Shown piece by piece: positions 17,098 to 25,552 of a stretch of DNA of 64,000 bases (positions are counted from its first letter, which is position 1; each line of letters opens with the position of its first letter). Where the stretch lies: positions 248,001-312,000 of the forward strand of contig CAWUEX030000003.1 in NCBI GenBank assembly GCA_963921305.4. Direction: 5' to 3'. The notes beneath the pieces were generated by a model. It was not told the DNA's origin and did not search any database. It saw only the letters and a program-made list of their open reading frames with translations. A program made the translations under genes and the position numbers. This stretch comes from CAWUEX02 sp963921305. Lineage in GTDB: Bacteria; Pseudomonadota; Alphaproteobacteria; Rhodospirillales; Rhodospirillaceae.

Positions 17098-18263
17098 CAG
17101 ATTTTGTTCCGGTCTATCAGCTGCCGCGCGATGATAATACGCTGCATTTCGTTGGTCCCCTCCCCGATGGCCATTAGGGGTGCATCGCGATACAGGCGTT
17201 CAATGACAAACTCTTTCGAATAGCCGTAGCCGCCGTGGATACGCATGGCTTCTAAAGAGTTCTCGATGGCAGACTCAGAGGCATGGTACTTGGCCATCCC
17301 GGCCTCGAGATCGCACCGCCGTCCCTCGTCATAGGCGTGTGCGGCCTGCTCGACGAGTAACCGGGATGCTTCATATCGCGTGGCCATGTCGGCCAGCTTG
17401 AGTTGGATGGCTTGATGCTGGCAGATGGGTTTGCCGAAGGTCTGCCTTTCTTGACTATATTTCACGGCCTCATCCAATGCGCGCTTCGCAATACCGACGG
17501 ACCGTGCGGCGACGTTGATGCGACCGAGCTCCAAGCCGCCGACTGCCTGATAGAAGCCCTGCCCTTCTTGTCCGCCAATCAAGTTATCGGCAGGCACGCG
17601 AAAGTCTTTGAAAACCATCTCGCCAGAATCGATTCCCTTGTATCCGATCTTCTCTAGCCGCCGAGAGATCTCGAACCCGTCTCCCTTTTCGACGATGAAC
17701 ATACTCATGCCTTTACGCGGCGGATCGGCAGCGGGATCAGTTTTGGTCAGCAGCGCGAAACAGGTCCCCTCAATGGAGTTGGTAATCCAGGTTTTAGTCC
17801 CATTGATAATGTAGTCGTCGCCATCGCGATCCGCCCGAGTCCGAATCCCCTGTAGGTCCGTCCCGGCGTCAGGCTCCGTCAATCCGGTGCCGCCGCGCAG
17901 TTCGCCAGACGCAAAACGAGGCAGGAAACGCTGTTTCTGCTCGTCAGTGCCAAACTTCTGCACGGCAGTCGCCATCATGAGATGAGAGTTGAAGATGCCG
18001 GTGAGCGACATCCAGACCTCGGAAATCATGGTCACGACTTTGGCGTAGGTCGATGCGGATAAGCCGAGCCCGCCCCATTCCGGATCGAGGGTCGCGCCAA
18101 ACAAGCCCATTTCTTTCATTTGCTCGACCATTTCGGCCGGATAGGTGTCGGTATGCTCAAGCTCCATGGCGTGGGGCGCAACATCGCGGTCCAGCCACTT
18201 GCGAATGCTATCGAGGATGACCGCTTCTTCTTCTGAGTCGTACATCGCGTCTTTGGGTGCCAT
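17097..18263 (-). CDS. Acyl-CoA dehydrogenase
   Basis: 388-residue FAD enzyme introducing an alpha-beta double bond into an acyl-CoA. GGTGLTEPDAGTDLQGIRT and YIINGTKTWITN bind flavin and substrate. The C-terminal domain has RQTFGKPICQHQAIQLKLADM and IHGGYGYSKEFVIERLYRDA, which places the region of the catalytic Glu (GEGTNEMQRIIIARQL). The start is set at ATG 18263, which has GGGAG about nine bases upstream; the frame runs open to 18347. It heads the operon with the two CoA-transferases and faces the GntR regulator, suggesting induction by a carboxylic acid or its CoA ester. Confidence 0.9.
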   Translation of the reverse strand: MAPKDAMYDSEEEAVILDSIRKWLDRDVAPHAMELEHTDTYPAEMVEQMKEMGLFGATLDPEWGGLGLSASTYAKVVTMISEVWMSLTGIFNSHLMMATAVQKFGTDEQKQRFLPRFASGELRGGTGLTEPDAGTDLQGIRTRADRDGDDYIINGTKTWITNSIEGTCFALLTKTDPAADPPRKGMSMFIVEKGDGFEISRRLEKIGYKGIDSGEMVFKDFRVPADNLIGGQEGQGFYQAVGGLELGRINVAARSVGIAKRALDEAVKYSQERQTFGKPICQHQAIQLKLADMATRYEASRLLVEQAAHAYDEGRRCDLEAGMAKYHASESAIENSLEAMRIHGGYGYSKEFVIERLYRDAPLMAIGEGTNEMQRIIIARQLIDRNKI

Positions 18264-18362
18264 CGTAAAACTCCCGCCCCTGACCGGGCGTGGTCCACTC
18301 TGTTCAAGAGGTCTGCGGCCCAGACTTCCGCCATTTGGACAATCCAAACGGGGCGGGATATG

Positions 18363-18384
18363 CAGACAAATTAACGTTTTGTAT
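18363..18384. promoter_or_regulatory. Candidate regulator half-site/imperfect palindrome
   Basis: CAGACAAAT at 18363-18371 is repeated exactly at 18415-18423, 52 bases away. Here it is followed by an inverted TTTTGTA, giving ACAAA-N7-TTTGT. It lies in the divergent promoter region of the acyl-CoA operon and the GntR gene and is probably a weaker second operator. Confidence 0.4.
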
Positions 18385-18410
18385 GTTGGCGCACCTTATC
18401 TAATATAACT

Positions 18411-18439
18411 TGTACAGACAAATAGATTTTGTCCGGACA
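18411..18439. promoter_or_regulatory. Candidate GntR operator (interrupted palindrome)
   Basis: TGT-N3-GACAAA-N5-TTTGTC-N3-ACA is perfectly symmetrical around 18425. It sits upstream of the GntR/UTRA gene start (18501) and about 150 bases upstream of the acyl-CoA dehydrogenase start (18263). Autoregulation plus control of the divergent operon is the simplest reading. The link to this particular regulator is inferred from position. Confidence 0.5.
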
Positions 18440-18500
18440 TTTCACGAAACGACTTGCCGGCATTCGAGGAGCCGTTGCGAAACGGGGAGAGACCCAATCT

Positions 18501-19265
18501 ATGCAAGATACGAACCCAGCTAGGCCGCGCAAGGGCAGCGGTCATCCGCGGTATCGGGAACTTTCCGACGTGCTGCAGAAGGAAATCGAGACAGAGAAAT
18601 TTCCAGTTGGGTCCCGTATGCCGACTGAACTTGAGCTATGTGAGCGCTTCGATGTCAGCCGGTTCACCGTGCGCGAGGCTCTGCGCAGACTCATCGACCT
18701 GGGCATGGTGTTGCGGCGTCAGGGATCAGGCACCGTTGTCATTTCACGAAACCCCGCTACCAAATTCGTACAACGGCTCAACTCTATTGAGGAACTCCTT
18801 CAATATTCGAAGGACACGCGACTTAAAGTGCACGGTTCGAACGATGTGCGCGTCTCATCCCAAGAAGCGGCGATGATTGGCTGCGAACCCGAGGACAACT
18901 GGCACAAGATTGAAGGTATTCGCTTCCTCGACGACAAATCGCCGATCTGTTGGACAGACGTTTTTGTCCAACCGGCATATAAGGAATTGGCGGACCAGAT
19001 AGGAAAAGACGAAACACCAGTGTTCATGGCGTTCGAAAAAAAGTTCGGCGTCATCGCCGAATCTGTGTCGATGGATCTTTTCGCCGGATCTATAGAGCAG
19101 TCAAAGGCATGGGCCCTCGGTGTCGAACCGAATAGCCCATCTTTGATCATCGTAAGGCGCTATAAAGATCAAAATGGAAAGACGTTTGAGGTTTCCGTCA
19201 GCGAGCATCCCGCCGGACGCTTTACTTTTTCAATCGACTTAGCGCGCAGCGCAGACTCAGATTAA
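18501..19265 (+). CDS. GntR-family transcriptional regulator (HutC/UTRA type)
   Basis: 254 residues. The winged helix-turn-helix domain spans about 17-85 and has the GntR signature LPTELELCERFDVSRFTVREALRRL (with MPTEL here) followed by the wing GMVLRRQGSGTVV. The C-terminal UTRA ligand domain follows (WHKIEGIRFLDDKSPICWTDVF). ATG 18501 is preceded by GGGGAGAG; the frame continues upstream to 18429 but would cover the candidate operator. It is divergent from the acyl-CoA operon and probably represses it until an effector, perhaps an organic acid, is present. Confidence 0.88.
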   Translation: MQDTNPARPRKGSGHPRYRELSDVLQKEIETEKFPVGSRMPTELELCERFDVSRFTVREALRRLIDLGMVLRRQGSGTVVISRNPATKFVQRLNSIEELLQYSKDTRLKVHGSNDVRVSSQEAAMIGCEPEDNWHKIEGIRFLDDKSPICWTDVFVQPAYKELADQIGKDETPVFMAFEKKFGVIAESVSMDLFAGSIEQSKAWALGVEPNSPSLIIVRRYKDQNGKTFEVSVSEHPAGRFTFSIDLARSADSD

Positions 19266-19270
19266 AGAAG

Positions 19271-19921
19271 TCACTCTGCGGCAATTGCGGGACAGCTCAC
19301 GTTCGTTCCACCAAGACCACAATATCCCGTGGGATTTTTAGCCAAGTACTGCTGATGATAGTCCTCAGCATAGTAGAACGGCGGCATATCCAGAATTTCA
19401 GTGGTCACCGGTCCGTATCCAGCTTTCTCCAATGCTACACCGTAAGCGTCGAGCGAGGCCTCCGCCGCTGAGCGCTGATCCGGTGTGGAGACGTAAATGC
19501 CTGATCTATATTGGGTACCGACATCGTTGCCCTGACGCATGCCTTGTGTCGGGTTGTGAGCCTCCCAGAACACCTTCAACAAACTGGCAAAGGATACTTT
19601 CTTAGGGTCATAAACGACCAGCACAACCTCATTGTGTCCGGTGAGGCCTGAGCATACTTCTTCATAGGTGGGATTGGGTGTGTGACCAGCAGCGTAGCCA
19701 ACAGCGGTGGTGTATACGCCATCGAGTTCCCAAAACTTGCGTTCGGCGCCCCAAAAACAGCCAAGTCCAAACAACGCAGTTTCGAAGTTGTCCGGAAATG
19801 GGCCTTTTAGGGGCCGGTCGAGGACATAGTGGCGGTCTGAGACCTGTATCTCTGTCTGGCGGCCTGGGAGCGCCTCCTCAGCAGCGGGGATTTCCAACTT
19901 CTTACGAGATACAAAAAACAC
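19271..19921 (-). CDS. msrA: Peptide-methionine (S)-S-oxide reductase MsrA
   Basis: 216 residues. It repairs oxidised methionine using thioredoxin. The catalytic motif GCFWGAE, with the active Cys, is at about 53-59, preceded by the typical EIPAAEEALPGR N-terminus. VGYAAGHTPNPTYEEVCSGLTGHNEVV and the C-terminal YHQQYLAKNPTGYCGLGG are characteristic. The start is a GTG, supported by the conserved N-terminal segment. It converges on the GntR gene with a gap of 5 bases. Confidence 0.95.
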   Translation of the reverse strand: MFFVSRKKLEIPAAEEALPGRQTEIQVSDRHYVLDRPLKGPFPDNFETALFGLGCFWGAERKFWELDGVYTTAVGYAAGHTPNPTYEEVCSGLTGHNEVVLVVYDPKKVSFASLLKVFWEAHNPTQGMRQGNDVGTQYRSGIYVSTPDQRSAAEASLDAYGVALEKAGYGPVTTEILDMPPFYYAEDYHQQYLAKNPTGYCGLGGTNVSCPAIAAE

Positions 19922-19997
19922 GTCCGGCCTCCTGGTCTGTCATCTTGTACAGGGACATATGGGATCGCCCACCCCAGACATCAATCTAATATCAGAT

Positions 19998-20684
19998 CTA
20001 CTCGGCAGCCTGAGATACGGCGCCTTCGATTTCAGCCGCGACATCGTCGGTTGTCATGACGCGGCCCCATAAACGCAGGAACATGGCCTCGAACGCCGCC
20101 TGCGCCTCGTCATCGCACGTTCCCGTGGCATCAGACACGACGACAACGCTAAATCCGCGATCCGACGCCTCCATCGCCGTCATGCCCACGCAGTTATTGG
20201 TGGAGACCCCGACCGTGACGATTTCTGAGATCCCCTTAGCCCGCAAGCGTGCTTCAATGCCGGTCGAGCCGAACGCACCCATGGTCACTTTGTTGAGTAC
20301 CGTCTCGCCAGGCAACGGCGCGACGTCGGCGACAATCTCGTGCTCCCGTTGGCCTTCGATGTTGTTGGTTGCCTGAACAAGCCCTCGTATGTGGTGAGGA
20401 ACGTCTGAGCAATCCGGTAATTCAGCGCCGTAGGTCACGTAAAAAACCGCCGCACCGGCGTCACGAAACGTCTTGAGAAGCCTTTGCGTATTCGGCAAAA
20501 CCAAATCTCTTATTCTGCCAAATCGATAATCGGCCTCGTCGAGCCGGCCTTGTTCCTTGAGCATCTTTCCCAGCCCATGGTCTGGACTACCCGTTGCATA
20601 CTGCAGGTCGACGACAACCAAGGCGCTTGTCTTCGGGTTAAGCGTGAACGGCCTATTGAAATCGTTGATGTAGTCTGCGGGCAT
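19998..20684 (-). CDS. Isochorismatase-like cysteine hydrolase
   Basis: 228 residues of the isochorismatase/nicotinamidase fold, which hydrolyses amide or vinyl-ether bonds with an Asp-Lys-Cys triad. Asp is in SALVVVDLQYA, Lys in TVLNKVTMGAF, and Cys in GVSTNNCVGMTAMEASDRGF. The start is placed at ATG 20684, which has GGAGG five bases upstream; a GTG two codons earlier would leave no spacing. The substrate is unknown. Confidence 0.88.
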   Translation of the reverse strand: MPADYINDFNRPFTLNPKTSALVVVDLQYATGSPDHGLGKMLKEQGRLDEADYRFGRIRDLVLPNTQRLLKTFRDAGAAVFYVTYGAELPDCSDVPHHIRGLVQATNNIEGQREHEIVADVAPLPGETVLNKVTMGAFGSTGIEARLRAKGISEIVTVGVSTNNCVGMTAMEASDRGFSVVVVSDATGTCDDEAQAAFEAMFLRLWGRVMTTDDVAAEIEGAVSQAAE

Positions 20685-20862
20685 CTCCACCTCCGCTTGC
20701 CACCGATCAACTCAAGCCTAGCACCGGCAACAGCCGCAACAAAGTGAGCCCATTTAAGTCACCCTCTCCGGTGGGCCATGGCGCGGACAGATCGAGGTGT
20801 CTGGTTGGCGAGACCTATAATTCAGCCGATTGTAGCCTTCGAATTCTGACTGGGAGGTACCT

Positions 20863-21369
20863 ATGGCGCACGACACAGACTTAACGGCGTTTGCACGGCG
20901 GGGATTGTTTGGGGGCCTCGCCGGTGGACTTACTGCGGGGCTCGCAACGGCCCTGACCGGCACGGCCAGAGCGGCAGGCCCGGAAGCCGACCCAGCCCTC
21001 GAAGCCGAGAAGGAAAAGATCGTAAACGACTTTTGTGCCGCATGGGCGGCGCGCGATCCTGACGTGCTGTTGCCGTTCCTCGACGACGAGATCGAATATT
21101 ACATGTTTGAAGGGCGCCCCCCGATCAATGGAACCGCGGAGTTCAGTGCTCAGCTTAGGCCGTTTATGGCCGGTATGCGTGAGATAGATTGGGAGGTCCT
21201 GCGGTCGTGCACCATGGGCGACATCGTGCTCAATGAACGGATCGACCATTTCTTGCGCCCTGAAGGGTCAAACGCCCCCGACAATCACTTTCATGTCGTC
21301 GGGGTGTTTCTCGTGCGCGGCGGCAAGATTGTGTACTGGAAAGACTATAATCTTTCGGGTGAGCTGTAA
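20863..21369 (+). CDS. Exported limonene-1,2-epoxide-hydrolase-like / NTF2-fold protein
   Basis: 168 residues. The N-terminus carries a twin-arginine-like signal (FARRGLFGGLAGGLTAGLA) ending near TARAAG. The remainder is a single NTF2-like alpha+beta barrel with ERIDHFL and GVFLVRGGKIVYWKDY, close to the Asp-Arg-Asp arrangement of limonene-1,2-epoxide hydrolases. A periplasmic location is expected. It could hydrolyse an epoxide or simply bind a small ligand. Confidence 0.75.
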   Translation: MAHDTDLTAFARRGLFGGLAGGLTAGLATALTGTARAAGPEADPALEAEKEKIVNDFCAAWAARDPDVLLPFLDDEIEYYMFEGRPPINGTAEFSAQLRPFMAGMREIDWEVLRSCTMGDIVLNERIDHFLRPEGSNAPDNHFHVVGVFLVRGGKIVYWKDYNLSGEL

Positions 21370-21384
21370 CGCACGCCGAGCAAC

Positions 21385-22248
21385 CTACGCCGCGTTGAGG
21401 CGTTCGACATAGGCTTTGAAGGTCGTGGGCGCGCGACCGAGAATCGTTTCAAGAATTCTTGGATTACCCAGAAAACCGAAACGGTCGTAGTGCTCGTTCA
21501 TGATCGTCATTTGCTTAACGCGATCATCCGACGCACCCGCCGCCCGCGCTTTCTCCTGCATCTTGGCAATGGGCGTGGCCTCGGCGCGAATAGGTTTACC
21601 GATCACATCACCGATGATCTTTGCCATGTCGTCTTGGCTCAGAGGTTCGGGACCGGCGAGTTCGAAGGTTCCGTAAAGCCAGCCATCGTCCAAGGTGACC
21701 CGCGCGGTCGCCTCGGCGAGATCGATTAGATCCACAACGTTAAACTTGAGGTGAGTATTGAACGGCATCGCGTGCACGCCTTCTTCATTCACGCGCTTCC
21801 AAATTGGCTCCAAGTGCTGCATGTACCGGATGGGTTGAACGATGGTGTAGGGCACACCCGACTCGATGACCATTTCTTCAGTGTCGAGCTTGAGGCTGTG
21901 ATGCCGTACGTCACGCCGCAGGGGATGCATAACTGAATAGTAAATGAAGCGGCCGACGCCGACTTGCTTCGCCGCCGACACGAAGTTCGCCGTCATCTCT
22001 TTTTCATCGGGATGCATCGGCGGTCCAATATGAACGATGGCTTCGCACCCCGCTATGGCCGGTTCAATCGTGTCTGGCTTCTGCATATCGCCAACGGCAA
22101 CCTCGTTGGCACCCAGGTCCATCAACGTCGATGATTGGTCGGCGTCGCGCACGAAGGCTCGAACGTCGGCGCCACGTTTTGCCAGAGCTTGAACGATCGG
22201 CTTACCCGTGCGGCCATGAGAGCCGGTGACAAGTACTTTGAGCGGCAT
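21385..22248 (-). CDS. NmrA-like NAD(P)-binding protein
   Basis: 287 residues, atypical SDR. The N-terminal KVLVTGSHGRTGKPIVQALAKRG is the GxxGxxG nucleotide-binding loop; AFVRDADQSS follows. There is no canonical YxxxK in place, and the C-terminal part resembles NmrA/quinone-oxidoreductase-2-like proteins. The start is ATG 22248 with GGAGGATCGCC directly upstream; the frame runs open to 22293. It lies 83 bases downstream of the siroheme operon and may be read through from it, but nothing in it points to tetrapyrrole chemistry. Confidence 0.8.
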   Translation of the reverse strand: MPLKVLVTGSHGRTGKPIVQALAKRGADVRAFVRDADQSSTLMDLGANEVAVGDMQKPDTIEPAIAGCEAIVHIGPPMHPDEKEMTANFVSAAKQVGVGRFIYYSVMHPLRRDVRHHSLKLDTEEMVIESGVPYTIVQPIRYMQHLEPIWKRVNEEGVHAMPFNTHLKFNVVDLIDLAEATARVTLDDGWLYGTFELAGPEPLSQDDMAKIIGDVIGKPIRAEATPIAKMQEKARAAGASDDRVKQMTIMNEHYDRFGFLGNPRILETILGRAPTTFKAYVERLNAA

Positions 22249-22331
22249 TGGCGATCCTCCTGTTTCAGGACCCACCATAGCCGCGAGAGGCACGTAAAGG
22301 GATGGCTTTTAGGCCGCAAATCTCCAGGCGG

Positions 22332-22937
22332 TCACCCTTCCCGCCCCTGGTGCTGGTGTGATTCACGCGCGCTGAGCCACCGGCGATCCGCAATGAATGA
22401 ATCCGTCCGGTCGACCAATTCCTGAAACGATGCGCCCCCGGCCCGCCATTGATCACGAGCCGCGGCCATGGCGGACACCTTGGCAGCCCATTCTGGACCG
22501 AACACGGTTCGGGCAAGGTGGTCACGCAGGACGCGCGCAAGACCCGCCGCCTTGCCGTTGGTCGAGACTGTCACCTGTAAATCGCCCCGCACCAGTCGCG
22601 CGGGCATATGAAAGTCGCATAGCCGCTTGATATCGTGGACATTCACCAGGGCCCCAGCTGAGTGAGCCAGACGGGCATAGTGCTCTGCCTGATCTTCAGG
22701 AATGTCGGCAACATAAACGAGTTTATATCTCCGGCTCTCGAAGTCAGGCTCGGTTGGCCAGCGGTGGTGCAGACGCGACCCGGCTCTTGCCTTTAACTCT
22801 TCATCGGGCTCGGGCGCAAATACATCCACGTCCCCCGCGCGGGAGTCATCAAGGGCTTTGAGGCGCATCACCGCGGCAAATCCACCGCCAATCACGGCAA
22901 CGGGCGCGGATTGAACATCTAACATCATTGGCAACAT
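22332..22937 (-). CDS. Precorrin-2 dehydrogenase / sirohydrochlorin ferrochelatase (CysG N-terminal type)
   Basis: 201 residues. It performs the last two steps to siroheme: NAD-dependent oxidation of precorrin-2 and iron insertion. The N-terminal VAVIGGGFAAVMRLKAL binds NAD. GALVNVHDIKRLCDFHMPARLVRGDLQVTVSTNGKAAGLARVLR is the family core, with the Asp expected to serve catalysis. It is a stand-alone Met8-like enzyme; the methyltransferase half of CysG is encoded separately as cobA in the same operon. Its ATG overlaps the hemB stop (ATGA). Confidence 0.92.
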   Translation of the reverse strand: MLPMMLDVQSAPVAVIGGGFAAVMRLKALDDSRAGDVDVFAPEPDEELKARAGSRLHHRWPTEPDFESRRYKLVYVADIPEDQAEHYARLAHSAGALVNVHDIKRLCDFHMPARLVRGDLQVTVSTNGKAAGLARVLRDHLARTVFGPEWAAKVSAMAAARDQWRAGGASFQELVDRTDSFIADRRWLSARESHQHQGREG

Positions 22938-23944
22938 CAGCTTGATCCTTTCAGCGCCTTCGCCACATCCAAGGCCGCATAGGTGAGAATGGTTCCAGCG
23001 CCGGCGCGCTTGATGGCGAGAAGGTGCTCAACCATGACGTCATCCGCGTCGACGACTCCAGCAGCTCCTGCCGCCTTCACCATGGTGTACTCCCCGCTGA
23101 CCTGATAGGCAAAAACTGGGACATGAAATCGCTCGCGTATCGCAGCGATGACATCGAGGTAGGCGAGCGCAGGCTTGACCATCACCGCATCTGCCCCCTC
23201 ACCAAGATCGAGTGAAACCTCGGCGAGGGCTTCGTCCCGGTTCCTCGGGTCCATCTGATAGGATCTCTTTGACGCCCCGGAGAGCGCCGTCGAGGACCCG
23301 ACTGCATCCCGGAACGGTCCGTACAACGCCGATGCATACTTGGCGGCATAGGACAAAATAATCGTGTCTGGATGACCGGCAGCCTCTAGTGCGCTGCGGA
23401 TGGCGCCGACCCGCCCGTCCATCATGTCAGACGGCGCGACAATGTCGGCGCCTGTGTTTGCCAATACGACAGCCTGCTCCGCAAGAGTCTCGACCGTTTC
23501 ATCGTTGGCAACGTCGCCGTCACGTATCAACCCGTCGTGACCGTGACTCGTGTACGGGTCCAGAGCAACGTCGGCGATCACACCAATGTCGGGCACTTGC
23601 GACTTCAATGCCTGAATAGTCCGGCAGACGAGGTTGTCCGGCTTGAGAGCTTCCTGACCGTCCTCAGTCTTGAGCTTGGGGTCGGTGACAGGAAAAACAG
23701 CCACCGCCTGTATACCTAGACCGTGCGCCTCGCGAGCTGTCTCAACGACCTGATCGATAGACTGCCGTGTGACCCCAGGTAAAGTCTCGATTGGCTCCGG
23801 CGTTTCAATGCCATCCTTGACGAACACAGGGAGGACCAAGTCGCAGGGATGGAGGCGCGTCTCTGCCCGCAGTTCCCGCGCCCAGGACCGCTGGCGAAAG
23901 CGGCGCATGCGGGTAGCCGGATAAGCTCCGGGATAAACCGACAT
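22937..23944 (-). CDS. hemB: Porphobilinogen synthase (delta-aminolevulinate dehydratase)
   Basis: 335 residues; condenses two ALA molecules to porphobilinogen. The metal loop reads DVALDPYTSHGHDG, so the Cys ligands of zinc-type enzymes are replaced and a Mg-dependent type is expected. The Schiff-base lysines are in SYAAKYASALYGPFRDA and MVKPALAYLD. The start is placed at ATG 23944, four bases after the hemD stop; the open frame upstream lies inside hemD. It is part of the continuous cobA-to-siroheme operon. Confidence 0.95.
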   Translation of the reverse strand: MSVYPGAYPATRMRRFRQRSWARELRAETRLHPCDLVLPVFVKDGIETPEPIETLPGVTRQSIDQVVETAREAHGLGIQAVAVFPVTDPKLKTEDGQEALKPDNLVCRTIQALKSQVPDIGVIADVALDPYTSHGHDGLIRDGDVANDETVETLAEQAVVLANTGADIVAPSDMMDGRVGAIRSALEAAGHPDTIILSYAAKYASALYGPFRDAVGSSTALSGASKRSYQMDPRNRDEALAEVSLDLGEGADAVMVKPALAYLDVIAAIRERFHVPVFAYQVSGEYTMVKAAGAAGVVDADDVMVEHLLAIKRAGAGTILTYAALDVAKALKGSS

Positions 23945-23948
23945 GAGC

Positions 23949-24632
23949 CTACGCCGCCAGCCTGATGGCTTCAGCCATACCGTCGGCATCGCATGACGGA
24001 GAAATGATTTTCCGTCCCCACGATAGAGCGCTTGAAGACGCGACTTTCTGTGAGATGAAGACAGCGGTCGCCTGCGCCACCTTTCCGGCAAGGCTCGACC
24101 GTTGAATCAGTGCCTCAAAGGTTTGGCATGCCCGCACCGAGTACAGCGGAACGATCCAGGGGTCGGAACTTTCAGCTGCCTGCTCCATAACGGGTGGCAA
24201 CCGCGATGTCAGTATCATCCGGTAGACAACGCGGCGATCGACAGGCAGATCGTCTAGTTGACTCAGGTCCAGCGTAATGTCCGCACCAGAGAGATATAGC
24301 GCCCGTGTGAAAGTCGAAGAGCGCAGTAGCGAAACGAGGTCCTGAGCGGTCCCTCCAGCTTCCTTCACGTCTTGGAAACCGCAGCTTCGGAGGTCCTCGG
24401 CGGTTCCCGGGCCAACAGCGAATGTTTTGACGGCTCGCTCAGACACGTGCGGCGCTGCCGCTGTGACCCCAAACCGGCTGGTGAAGACGAGTGCATCGTA
24501 ACCACCGAGAGATATAGGGCCTGAACCCATAGACATGTACTGAAACATGGGCGCCGCAATCACGTCGCGGCCGGTCGCGGCACGCAGATTGCCGATATCT
24601 TGATGTTCAGAAGGACGCGTTGAGATGATCAC
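23949..24632 (-). CDS. hemD: Uroporphyrinogen-III synthase
   Basis: 227 residues. It cyclises hydroxymethylbilane with inversion of ring D. Sequence conservation in this family is low; visible are N-terminal IISTRP, YDALVFTSRFGVTAAA, and TFAVGPGTAEDLRSCGF, plus the later ALYLSGADITLDL. Identification rests on these and on its position directly after hemC, whose stop overlaps its ATG (ATGA at 24629-24632). Confidence 0.88.
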   Translation of the reverse strand: MIISTRPSEHQDIGNLRAATGRDVIAAPMFQYMSMGSGPISLGGYDALVFTSRFGVTAAAPHVSERAVKTFAVGPGTAEDLRSCGFQDVKEAGGTAQDLVSLLRSSTFTRALYLSGADITLDLSQLDDLPVDRRVVYRMILTSRLPPVMEQAAESSDPWIVPLYSVRACQTFEALIQRSSLAGKVAQATAVFISQKVASSSALSWGRKIISPSCDADGMAEAIRLAA

Positions 24633-25552
24633 GCCGCCAGTTCCCTGGCCGCGGCGACGAGCAAGTCATGAGACACCTGCCGGCCAATCTCATGCGCCTG
24701 ACGCGGGTCTCCTTGCGCACGCGCGGTTACCGTTCTAGCTCCATCTTCGGTGACCAACGCGGACTCGAGGTGCAAGGTGTTCCGTCCTTGTAGTTGTGCC
24801 AACGCCCCCAGTGGAAAAACGCACGCACCCGCTATATCTGAAAGAATGGCCCGTTCCGCGGTGACAGCAGCAAACGTAGGCTCGTGATTCACAAGCTCGG
24901 CCAAACGGCGTGCACGGAAATCATCGCTGCGGCAGGTCAGACCGATTGCACCTTGGCCTGGGTCCGGCGGCATTTCGTCAGCCGTCAACACTTGCTTGAT
25001 GTGGTTTTGAAGGCTAAGCCGCTTTAGGCCAGCCACAGCCAAGATGGTGCCAAGCGTCTGCCCTTCCTGGAGCGCGGCGACACGCTCGTCGACGTTGCCG
25101 CGCAGCAGCTGGTAGCCTACATCGGGCCGTAAACGCCGCAGAAACCCCATGCGCCGTACTGACGCCGACCCCATGATCGCGCCATACGGCAAATCCACAA
25201 GTGATGAAAAGTCAGGCGCAACGAGACAGTCGCGCGGGTCTTCGCGCTCAAGGGTCGCCGCCAGGACAACGCCTTGAGGCAGGTTCGCGGGCAAATCCTT
25301 CACTGAATGCACGGCAAAATCGATATCACCGGCCAAAAGGGCATGGTCGATGTTGTCCGTGAACACGCCACGCCCACCAAGGTCCTCCAGCGTAACGGAC
25401 CGATTCTCATCGCCGTTCGAGGACAATTCAACGATCTCAATGATATCGGCCAGACTCGAATCTACACGGCATAGCTCAACCACAGCCATACGCGCTTGTA
25501 TTAAGGCGAGAGGGCTGGAACGAGTACCAACACGGATTGGACGCCTATGCAT
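24629..25552 (-). CDS. hemC: Hydroxymethylbilane synthase (porphobilinogen deaminase)
   Basis: 307 residues; polymerises four porphobilinogens. RVGTRSSPLALIQA, VHSVKDLPANLP (catalytic Asp region) and LPYGAIMGSASVRR are diagnostic. The dipyrromethane cofactor Cys is in AGACVFPLGALA. The start at ATG 25552 overlaps the hemA stop by a few bases; an in-frame start six codons earlier is also possible. Confidence 0.95.
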   Translation of the reverse strand: MHRRPIRVGTRSSPLALIQARMAVVELCRVDSSLADIIEIVELSSNGDENRSVTLEDLGGRGVFTDNIDHALLAGDIDFAVHSVKDLPANLPQGVVLAATLEREDPRDCLVAPDFSSLVDLPYGAIMGSASVRRMGFLRRLRPDVGYQLLRGNVDERVAALQEGQTLGTILAVAGLKRLSLQNHIKQVLTADEMPPDPGQGAIGLTCRSDDFRARRLAELVNHEPTFAAVTAERAILSDIAGACVFPLGALAQLQGRNTLHLESALVTEDGARTVTARAQGDPRQAHEIGRQVSHDLLVAAARELAA

